64,000 nt of DNA, from the NCBI RefSeq assembly GCF_048771995.1, contig NC_133032.1, positions 31,503,501 to 31,567,500 on the forward strand, given 5' to 3'. This stretch comes from Taeniopygia guttata (Eukaryota > Chordata > Aves > Passeriformes > Estrildidae). How positions within the stretch are numbered: position 1 is the first letter of the stretch; each line of letters starts with the position of its first letter. This document shows, one piece after another, positions 25,501 to 37,500 of the stretch. The notes below the pieces were generated by a model, which worked only from the letters and a program-made list of their open reading frames with translations, searched no databases and was not told the origin of the DNA. The position numbers and the translations under genes are program-made.

Positions 25501-28500
25501 CTAAAAGGTTAACTTGGAAAGTGGAAATTTCCCTGAATTCAAAGCAGTGTTGAAAGCGTATAGAATTTCCCACTCTTCATTCCTCAACACTGCTTTCAGA
25601 AAATAAATGCAGGAACATGGCAATCAATAACATTTTGTGAAAGAAAAGAAAACTGGGGGTAGGTCTTGGCAGGTATGTAAAGCCATGGTTACAGGCATGC
25701 TATTCAGTAACTGTTTCATCACATCACTCTTAGGAAAAAAGATACTGATGAATCTCTGGCAGAAAACAAGTGGGAATTTTCAAGTAGCAATGAAAAGAAT
25801 TTCTGCAGGCAAAACCAAGCAATTCTGGATGTTCAGGGATTTCATTCCAGAAAGAGTATTTTCAATCAAATGATTGAAAGAGGAAGAGGATATGGAGAAA
25901 CGTTGATGTTTCTATGCCTGTGTATTTTCATATATATTTTTAACAAGCATTGAAACCTGAATAGAAGTGTGTGCCACGATCATCTGGTGAATGAAATTGG
26001 CCCTGCTTGTACACCCTCAGCTGTAAAATCTCTGGCTGCTCCCTTACAACCCAAATTCTGGTTTTGACCCCAGTGAAATTCTTGCAGTTTCTTTCTTAGC
26101 TCAAGGAGTGCAGCAGGAGCTCAGATCTTTGAGGAAGGTCATGTTCATGTGAAATGTTAATAAGTCACAAACATCAGCCAGTCCTCAAAATGCTACCATG
26201 CAGGAGGTAAATGTCAATCTCCTCATCCTGCATCCAGACAGGCTGACACAGGCAGGTTAAATGACTTGCCTGAGGCTGTGCAGCAACTGAGCAGCAGAGT
26301 AAGAACCAAGGCACTTCATGGAGAAGCACATGCTGCTCTTAAAAGTGATGACTGGGGAGTACTTGATCAGGGTTTGTCACTGCTTTGAGCTCAAAGGCAG
26401 AAAACAGCTTCATTTTTAATAATAATTTAAAAAAAACCCCAAAAAAACAATTTAACAAATTAAAAAGGTTGCACATGCCGGTTCAGAGATGAAGCAGCAG
26501 TTGTGTGATGTTTCTAATTGCTCCTTTTTAATAGACATCAGCAAAACGCTGTTTAATTTGCTACTAAAAGTTGAGCTTTGGTTCGTTGTATCTCATGCTA
26601 GGGGCAATGACATGCAGCTGATGAAACAGCAAAAGCAAGATTTCTCACTGGTGCAACAAGGAACTTGCTGACAGTACCACAGGGTAGGTGCTCAGCTAAG
26701 CTCAAGGGTCAGTAAAACATTCAGATATAAAACCTCTATTTTATAGGACAACATTGTCAATTTAACTGCAGCTCAAATATAAAACTGTAGCAAACAAGCT
26801 TTCACAAAACCCAAGTCCCTATTAAAAATTTCTAAAGAAAGCAGAAAGCAGAATTTTTTACAAATATTTTCTCCTTCAGACTCTGAAATGCAAATAGTGG
26901 TGTATCATAAAACTGATTTTATTGACTTAAATATCTGTTCTGAGAAAAAATACTGTACAGAACAGACAGTAAACTATGGATGGCTTTTCTCCTCTGTTTT
27001 AATAACTGAAATTATCTTAGGAAAATATATAAATGTATTTTTTTATGAACTGACAGCAATTTCTTAGAGAATCATGATGATACAGCCTGCTATTTTTGCA
27101 CATTACCTTTCCAAATATACCCAGTCTCTTAGGATCAATGTAGGGCTGTTTCAGAAGTGATCTGAAAGGAAAAGAAAAAGTTTCTTTTTTAATTTTGTCA
27201 AAGTAAAATGGTGGATTATACTTTTTGAATATAGCATGTAAAGAACATTATTTGTGCATTAATTACATGGAGATCAGGTAGAAGATATTACATCTATAAT
27301 TTCCATGGAATTACATGGAGATCAGGTAGAAGATATTACATCTATACAAGCAGTACTGCACTGGGAAATGTGATTTGTTTCCTAATTCCTTTTTCATAAG
27401 GCAAACATTGTTTGGCCCATCTCACCTAATTTAAATATCTGAATTTAAGCATCTTGTCTAAATTATCCATTTACATCTGCTTTTCAGTTAATGGAGAGAA
27501 GAGATATTTAGCATTCCTACACGTTGGAAACTTTTCTCAGTCTGGGGAGGGTCATCCCTCAGAAATGTCAGGATTTTCCACTGACTAGAGCTTACATGAC
27601 TGGTGTGACAGGTGCCTAGCACCAGCTAAAGGAAGGTAAAATGAATGGAACTTCTCGAATCTAGATAATTATACAAATAATTAATTTCTCATCAAGGCCA
27701 CTAATCATCTATGGTGAATTTTACACAGAAAAGACAGAATAACCTGACGGGAAATATCAGACACAACTGCTTATTCATGGAGTGGTTCAAGCATCGACCC
27801 TATTCAAAAGAAGAAAAAATATCTGGCTTAAAATTTGTCTTTCCCTGGGAAACCCCAGAAAAAGTCCATCCAGATTTTGGTATAAGCCATTTTTACACAT
27901 GCACCCCTAGTAAGGAGTGCTGCCAAAGCTATACATGACTACTCCACAGACAGAACTTACTCTTTTCTGCAGCTGGTAGAACCATATCAGTCTAAGAATG
28001 ATAATGCAAATGAGAAATATCAGGCATTTGCCAAAATGCTCTCATTTCCAGAGAGCTCTGGAGAAATTCCACAAAGCAAATGAAATTCTAGTAGTGTAAA
28101 TGAGAGCAGTATCCTATGGTATAAACTGAAAATATTGTAATATATTGTAATACAAATGCTTTATATGCTAATGTGGACAGCAAGAAATTTACCTACAGAA
28201 TATAGACAAATATGAATTAGCTCAGGTGGCATATTTGGATTGCACAGAGCAGGACAGCTTTATCAAAGAGAACCAACTCAAAGAAAACCCCAAAAACACC
28301 TCTTTGATTTCTAACTTGCTGTTTGTAATGGAAAGATTACAGTTTCAAAATTTGCAACTGCATTAAAAACCAAACATTGACAATGCAGAGAAAACACTCT
28401 GGGCAGTTTTAGTCCAAATGCTCATTCATCCAGGTGGGCAGGGTGAAAGACAAGAAGAGTTTGCACATACGTACTCTACAGCTGCTATTTGGTCCTTCAC

Positions 28501-31500
28501 TTCCACTGATCCTAAGCACCGATGCACCTCCTGTAGGATCTTGAGGCCTTGAAATCCACTCCCTCTGCCATCAAATCGAGCTACGATGACATTATCAGAG
28601 TTGACAAGCACTGAGTCCCAGTCAATGTGAAACTTATCTGTAACCAACTGGCTGCCTGGAGCTTCATCACTGCAAATACCAACACACCAGACACAAACGA
28701 AGGCTATTGACAATGTGATGCACTGTGCCGAGCTCTGATATTTTATTTAACCTGCGTGGCAGAGTTCAGTTGGTTATGCAACCCTGCTGAGCTACTGTCA
28801 CTTCCATCAATACCATCCCATTAGGGCTGCAAGCCCTGCAGCAAAAGAATATTTTTAACTTTATAACCATTGTGCTGCGGTGCTGCCAATACCCGAATAC
28901 ACTTTGCTGAAGGACACAGAAAATTAAAGCAGGTTGTGCTGCTTAGAATAAAGTGAAGGAAAAAGCCCCAATCGTAATCACTAATGGCTAGCTCAGCTCT
29001 GGGAAGGCTCATGCAGAATTTGTAAAGTCTCACTGAACACACAATAGGGTAAATCCATCCAGCACCCTGATTATAATTTTGTAGGATATATAATACTATT
29101 GAGAAGGATGTAATCTGAGAAAACAAAAATAATTGCATTATTGTATCCTTGAATAGATTTTTTGAAATAGAGTGCAAAGAAGTCTAAAGCATACGCTGGA
29201 GAAAATTCTATTTTCTCCATCAAAATTCATAGGAAGAAATGGATACGGGCAGGAGTGATAAGTCTATTTTATGACCAAAAAAGAAAGAAGGTGGTTTGCA
29301 GCACAAAAGGTGAAATAGAATGGGCGAATGCAGTTTCTAGATGAACAATAAGATTTTCCATTGAAGCCAAATACACTATTTTCCTTACAAAGAAAATAAA
29401 ATGTCAGTTTTAAAAGGGAAGTTTGTAATTATTTTCCCCTAAGATAAACACAGAATAAAAGAACAGGCTATCATGAAGTTGTACAAAATGCAAAATAGTT
29501 CTATGCAAGCTGCATCTGCCAATGGAATGCAAATTAAAATGTAAAACTGTCTATGCTGGCTGTATGGAAATTAAATTGGATGGTCTGTGGGAATATGCTG
29601 TCTAAGGTGAAAGAAAGATGAAGACAGAAATTATTATTTTGCCAAATAGACTTATGTAAACCCTGGGGAGGAAAGGGAGATAAAATATCCTCCAGTAAGT
29701 ACTGTCTCACACATACAATAACGTGCTGATTCAGTATCTGGCTTTGGCTGTGGACAACACAGACCATCTTCAAGGTAATCACTCAGTTAATTAGCAAGCA
29801 TATGATGAACGTGTGTGTTCTCAAATTCAGTCAGACCTATTTATTCAGTTGCTATATCAAGTACTGAAATCAGGATTACTTGGTTAAAGACTCAGCCACA
29901 ACATGCTATGCTTGATTTACCATTATCTTGCACATCAGGTTTATACTTGGCTTTATAAAAAAAAAAAGAAGGGCATTTTTTTGGTGTGCTTAACCAATTC
30001 ACTTGTGATTACACTAATTACTAACATTGTGAGGCAATGAGTCTGGAAATATTGTCAAGTGAGCTCTGCAGAAAACACACAATTCAGGAAGTACATAATC
30101 ATTATTATTTGCAATAAGGAGCAGAACAATACTTCCCATTTCTGCTCATTGCACAGAGCAAGGTTTTCAGAAGCACTACACATTGACACAGCTGTTTTCA
30201 CAAAGTATTTATCATTACTTCCAATAGAGGCCTCAGACCAGTTACAATTATTGGTAAGTTCTTCCAACTTTCCACAATAATACATCAGAAATATCCATGT
30301 TTGACTCGGTAACTTTCCAAGAGATTAACACATTCCACACAAGTGAAACTATCGTGAGTCCGCCTGCTTTCCTCCCTGAAAATATGAGAACAAAACTAAC
30401 ACAGTGATCACATTGATTTATATGTGTTCTACATCTAGGTTATACATACATCTGGTGGATATAGATATATTTCTAGACACTTAGGAACAGGAGAAGAACC
30501 ATTACAGTTATAAACACTTCTCTAAGCCAGGAAGTGTTTAAAACCAAAAAGTGTTTTAAATCAAAGGTGATACCCTAAGTGAATTCTTCCCATAAAAAAG
30601 GAACAACAAACAGAACCTCAGCAAGTTTCTCAGTGGGTGAGAACTGACAGTGTTGGTTTCTCAAGCTCCTTTTGGAGGTCATAGCTGGGCTACTTTTGGG
30701 CTCAGAGCTTAAACACTACACATGGTCCAGCCCTGCATGATGGGTTGTTTGATGTATTGCTTTGGGAAGCAATTTTCCAGTGGCTAGTTTATTTTAGGAA
30801 TGTCCATATAAATAGTCTGGGATAAGCATTTAAAATTATTTCCATTGAGGTGCATTTCAGAACTCCTATTAGCACCAAAAGGGTCTCTTTACTCTTCAGT
30901 TGCCACTATAAAATGATATTGAGTATCTGAGGTGTGCTTCTGTCCTCCACAGAGAGACAGCAGACATGTATTTCCCAATATTTGCATTATGCATGTCTAT
31001 ATTTCTTATAGTATTTTAATGGCTTGTTCTCAAAGTTGCACAAGAGATTCACTTTCCAACCCTACTGCCTCATCTTGCTATCAGTGCTGAGAGTGCATTC
31101 CCTGGGGACATAAACTGGTTTGACTGTTTGTGCAAGGCCTAAAACGTTCATCAGTTCAAAACCAGGTAAACCAACCCCTGATTATGACAAAAATATAAGA
31201 AAACAAGTAAACAAATAAACAAAGAGAAACCTATCTGAGACAATTCATGGCTACTTTGAAGACTAGTTGGGCTTTTTTCCTCCTCAAATACCAACACAAT
31301 CTTTCCACAGATTCAGTTTTACAATATCAACTTATATATTGGACAACTTTAAATGGCATTAAATAATAGATACTGATATTTAAGATACATTATCTACACA
31401 TTGGAAGGAGTGAGGTTAATTATGATCAAAGCAAAATAAAGAATGATTATCAGCTCTGATTTTATTACCCAGATTAAATCCCAGACTCTTTACTTAATCA

Positions 31501-34500
31501 TTTCCTGTGTGTTACCAAGAAGAGTATCTTCCAACTTTTTTAATGAGTAAGGTGAACCATAATGAGGAAATCAAGGACTTGAAATTTAAACTTTGATCTT
31601 AATTATATAGAAAAGAGATGGTAATCACTTTTTCAGGCAATTACCGTGCAGCTCTCTAATGTACAGCCACACTGTGTGCATCACATCAGAAGGAAACTGA
31701 GTGTGAAACGTTATCAGTGGTTTAGGAGAACAAATGGAAGAAAGGAAAGTGTTTTAATCTATTTAACATTTTATGGGCTACTCATCACAATTCTGGAAAG
31801 AAAAAGAGTGCCAGCCAACATAGCTGGTTTCCACATGAGATCTGTTAGACAGCCCAGCCATCCAGATGGGAGATAAATTTTAACACAGCAATACAATGAC
31901 CTTCTATTTGAGGATTGCAGCTTGCTTTGCAGCTGCTAATGGATGGATGTTCATGCAATCTTTATGCTGTTACAGCATAATCAGGTCCTGGTCCTTAAGC
32001 TGAGCTTAAGGATGTCTACATGGAACTGTACTCAGTTCATACCCAGGTTTCACACCAGGACCAGATTCCTCTGGTACAAGCTTCCTTCCAAGATTCAGCC
32101 TTAACACTTGGGCATCTGGGGGCCATGTGCTGGAATTTCAAATGTCCCTGCAGACATCCCTGCGTGAATACAGAAGCCTTTTCATAGTCATGCACCTTTG
32201 AAATGGCTACTAGCTTTCAGTGATGTGAAAAAAACCCAAATAACACCAAACATCACCTCTATAATAAAATCACTCATCACCTGCCTTCCTTCCTGCCTCC
32301 TCTTTTCTCTTTTCCCTCTTGAAAGTGCAGTGCTACTGTGATGGGAAAGCAAACCCCACTTCTCTGCTAATACTACAGTTTTTTGTTCTTGTATCTTCTG
32401 GATTTATATTTCTAAGTGCATGTTTCCTGGATCAAGATGTTTTATAGAATCTCCTTTCCAAAAGAATGGACATATAATTAAACCAATCTTCTTACCAAGG
32501 ACATTGATAAGCACTCATTTTGAAAGGTTTTTCCTCTCAATAGCTGGGATACAATGGCAATCATATCATGGCTGGGAATGGAAGAAAGAAAGCAGGGGTA
32601 GCTGAACAGTGCAAAAGACAGCACTTGTTATCAGCCCCAGTTCTCATCTAACACTGCTGGCAGTAGGAACAGGATGTTTCTCCATCAGTCCCAACAGTAC
32701 CACTCTGGGACTCAGTAAAGTCAAATATCTGGGAAATGATATCATCTACACAACTAATCAACGTTCCCTATAAAAGCTACATGTTCTCCTTGAACCTGAA
32801 TACTTTTCTCTTTCTTTTTGAAAGTAGTACTTCTGATCATGAAATAAACCTTAGGATGTCAATTTGGAGCTCTGTGGGTCAAAAAATTACCCCCTATACA
32901 CCCACAGATATGCAACAGTTCTTTCTCAAGAGCTAGGCAGAATTTATTAGGCTCAAATAATCATCCCACAAGGGAACCTCCCATAACTTCAGTGACAGTT
33001 TGCAGTTTTATATTTCATTTGGGGACCTCTTTAATAGAAAAAAGGATCGCTGGCAACCTTAGCTTTAAGTCTGTAAAAAGCTGCTGAAGAAATACAGCTT
33101 AATGTAACTTATTTTTCTTCTAGGGAAAAGGAGGACATGCTACAGTACATGAGCCAGGACAGATTTAAAATTTTCAGTTTCATACTTTCACTAGTGTATA
33201 GGGTTTTCTAAAAAATAACCCCTGCTAAAGCTAACATTGAGAATTCAGTCTTGCAAAGAACCTGACCTAAAAGAACCAAAGTCTCCATACTATAAATGTA
33301 GATACAACAATTTGTTGATGACTTACAACAATAAGTTTATGACTTTGCTTTTTATCCCACATGCCTATCATAAAAAATCCCAAAACAATTATAAAACATA
33401 ACCATACATCATGACTTGGCCACATTATTTGCTCACTGGGTACCAACAGCTTTGGTAAGTTTAAATTCAGAACCTGACTCAATACTGTTCTCACGTCTTT
33501 CAACTCCTGATATCGAAAAACAATTCAAAACAATATTTTCTTTAGCTTTATTTTTTCTTTTCTTTTCCTGTGATTTCTGGCCTTGGACTTCTCAGGCTTC
33601 TGATCTTTCCCTTCTGTCTTCTCTAGGTTCTACATGAGTTCATAACTCCATATTTTCCCACAGCTGTATATGACAGATTATGCATTTACTAGGATACTTG
33701 AAAAGGGAAGCGTTGCACTGCTGACACCTTCGTGTTTCCCTGCTCTCAGAAGCAGGAATAAGCACAAGTTTGCAATCCCTGCAGTGCTTGCTGGGGTCAA
33801 CTCACAGGGTCAGTTTGCCTTTGGCAGTCATATAAGAGCTGCTTAAAATATAATCATGCCTCCATGATCATGCCAGGAAATGCTGCAAAGATGAAATAAA
33901 ATCCATGTGTCTTGTTTCTCCACAAGAGAAGAAAAATATGTTTGTGAGCCAATTAAAGCAGAGAGCATCCACAACTACAGATAATTACAACTGAATAGTC
34001 TGAGTTTTAAAACACAAACTGGCCTTAGAAATAAGCAGTTTTGTGCCTTTCTGTCCTATTATCTGATCTGAGCAGAGGAATCGGGGATCATTCAGCAGCT
34101 CAGGTCTGTGAACACCTCACATCCAACAATGAGGATCTGCTGTCACTGAGGGCAGATCTGCTCCAGGTGACACAGCTCAGTAATGTGGCATTTTCATCAA
34201 TTTAGCAGCACACTCCTACATGTCTGTTACTGAAATTCACATCAATTCTTTCCAGCTGGGACTGGAAGAAGCTCTGTAGGTGTAGTAAAACTCTCTCCAC
34301 CCATGCTGAGTTTGGGTGGAGACAGGAGTGATGCCCTGAATTGGCATCCCAGGTAGGCTTGAAGCACTCTCATGTCTCTGTTCTTTTCCTCTGCTACACA
34401 TGTGCAGACACTCAGCTTAAAGGCTGACTCTCCCTGCAAGAAACACACATCCCATCTCCTTTTAAAGGAACAGCACAGGGTTCCAGAGAATACCATCCTT

Positions 34501-37500
34501 CTCCCATGCAGCATTTCTACAAAACTCCATAGACTTTGGATATACCTATCACACCCTCAGCCACTGATGATCAAAAGTAACTTTTATTTTATCCTGGTGT
34601 TCCTAAAAGCAGTTTTGCTTTATGCATCTCAACTGAGCCCCTCCTGGAAGCTCTACTCATTTCTCTCAGGGATAAAAAGGAGCACATACTCTGAGCGAGA
34701 TGCTCTGTGGGCAGGATCAGTAAGAGTCCAGGAAACACCACAGGACTACTCAAAGCTACACCATCAGAAACATCAGTGCCTCCACATGAAAGTACAGCAA
34801 AGCACAGTCAGGTTTGACTAGCACAAAAAAACCCAGGCATCTCTACCAGACACCACCTGTCATAAAATCTTCCCAAGAACAAACCTTTTGATTTCTCAAC
34901 TCAAATCCATGAGATATTTTTTCCTACAAAAGGTAAAAAAACCAAATAAAAAACCCCTCTAATTTCAGATTTACATCTTTTCTGTGAAGCCCTTTTTTAT
35001 TATTTTGAGTGATTCCAAACAGATACTTACATTATTAATAGAAGGGCATACTGGTTTCGATCCGTGAAATCTTTTGGCAGTGACAACTGTAAAGGGAATT
35101 CTTTTAAGAAAAGAGCAAAACATTAAAGGCTGGTAGTTACACAGATAAAAAACAGTAACATTGAAAGAAAGATTTTGGCTTGCTAAAATAACATTTTGCC
35201 AGATTTACCGTAATCCTCAATGTGAAGCATTTTGATTTCTGTCTTGTAATTCTTTTTCTTAAAAACAACTTCCTTCAATACAGGGTTATTTTCCAAAATA
35301 TAAAACTCTAGAAAAAGGAAGAAAAAACATGTTGAAAGGCATAGAGAATCATCACACCAGAGATACATCAAAATTCAAAAAAATTTAACAAAAAAGACAA
35401 ATGCGCAATGATCCTGCAAATTAATCTTGCAATAAAAATTGTAAATTAATTCCTTCTCTAAATACTTTTTTTTTATAATGCAACAACTTTTCAGTTCAAA
35501 GAGATACACAGCAATTTCCATCTTTTGGCTTTGGAGGGCTTTGTTTTTGTTAATCACTACCAAGGAAATTTCTGATGACCAACATGAACATCAGCATCTC
35601 TGACAAATCTCTGTAGCAGCACGAGGCTGCTCTGCTGGGCAATATCCCAGGCCTCATGCAGGCAACCTTTTCCCCAGTATCACCTATTCCAAAGCAATAT
35701 TTAGCCAGCACAGGTAAATGTGGTCACTGCATTGTCTTCTGCACTTCAGCCAAGAGCAAGACCAACAGCTTGGTTTAAAGCTGCAGAGTAATTTGAAGCA
35801 ACCCTTTTTACACATGAAAGAACGGCTAATTTGTTCTTTATTTTTTTTTAACTCAAATTACCCATCTTGCTTCCAAAATTTAGATTTTTAAAATTAAATT
35901 AAAAACTCTTCACTTAGGGCCAAAACAGATAATCTGAGGAGAATGCTTCTTCTGGGCAGTCAACCAAAATGGTATAATTATAGTCTGAGGATGGAATAAT
36001 TGAAATAATCCTTAATCATTCCTTTATGAATTGAAGAGGATAATCTAATCTTGCACTGAAACACTAATGGTAAATTATCTCTCTTATTATTTGGCTTTTT
36101 GTTGTTACAACAAACAACGTCCTTCTATCCTGACTTGTTTTATTTTACTCTAAGGTGCTGCACATAAATCTCCATTTCAGTAATTCACACCCCATAGTAC
36201 TTTAGATGCAGGTAATAAAGAGCCTGCCTTCACAGAATTGAGGAGCTCCACAGAAGGCTAAAACACATTTATTTAAGCAATAGCTACCCTTTACTGAGCT
36301 GGATAAAAAACTCCCTGCCCTGGGTGTGCTGTGGAACTGGGCTTTTCAAACAAATAATGCCATTCAGAAAAAAGGAAAAATTTAAAAAAAAAAATTAAAG
36401 TGCAGATATTAATTAACACTTCATATCACTGTTTATCAGGATGGTACTTCAACATGCAAGGTTAGCTCCACTGAACATCTGTTCAATATTTAGCCAGCAC
36501 AGCTAATACAACTGGCTCAGGACAAAGGGGATACAGACAGGTACAGTTCAGGATTTCTGTATTCTGAGAAAAATCCTGAGGATAATCCCATTAATGAAAT
36601 GAGGATATGTAAGAGTTAGTTTAGTGCTTTTGTATGAAAAGCTGTCCCCCATTCCTGTAATCCACACCTCCGTGCCAGTGGAGCTGGAGCTGGCAGAGTT
36701 GTTACCTCTGCTGCATCACCAGGAAAATTCAACTGCTGAAGGACAGTCTTCCACTAAAAAGCACCTCATCAGCCAGGAAACAGTAACAGTAAATACTGGC
36801 ATTAATACACAAGAAAATAATGAGTAAAACTTGACAAATAGAGGTATAGAAAACCATCCTAAAAAGCCTTTATTATTGGATTTGTCTTCATTAAAAATGT
36901 CAGTGGAGTTGTTCTGGCTTGAGAAATAGAAGAGAAGGACTGGATCACCATATGTAGGTCAGCTTTTATGATCAATCATCCAAGGACTGTACCTGACTTC
37001 AACATAATTGGATTGAAACTTTAAAAACATCTCTAAAAACACAGAAGGTGTTTTGGCAGCATGATCTACATAGGAAGTGAAAAGGATGAAGACCAACCTG
37101 CCATCTAATTTACTCAAGTGTAAAGAGAAGATGAGTCACATGCATTTAGTCCAAAAGATATCTAAAAATCTGGAAAGGTTTGATTAACTGCTTTCCTTAC
37201 CATTTGCTGATGTGGATGTTGCTAAAAGGTAATTAATAGCACTTTATATGAATTAGTTTTCATGTACTTGCATGACATTTTCATGTGCTCACTTTCCCCT
37301 TTCACACACTCCCCAGTGAAATTAAAGATAAGAAAACTTACTGCTTTCATAAGGTATACTCACTTGCAGTATTACTTGTCCTGTGCACACTTACAACTGG
37401 AACACCTGGTCCTGTGTAGAGGAGAAAAGAAAAACAGAGGAAGGGTCAGGTACTTTGTGCTCTGTAGTTCAGTGCCAAGGAATGGGAGCACCAGTTACCA

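Noticed and set aside
23540..27112. Identity as DPP6 or DPP4
   Set aside because: The elbow has Gly (DPP6 has Asp, DPP4 has Ser), and the C-terminal EPEEDE tail is that of DPP10.
30511..30540. 10-bp inverted repeat with 10-nt loop
   Set aside because: Perfect stems of about 10 bp are expected a few times by chance in 64 kb of AT-rich DNA.
34294..34322. 10-bp inverted repeat (tctccaccca) with 9-nt loop
   Set aside because: GC-rich and neat, but at chance level for this window size.
34372..34821. 149-codon open frame on the plus strand in intron 19
   Set aside because: Composition looks like translated non-coding DNA; no family resemblance or supporting signals.
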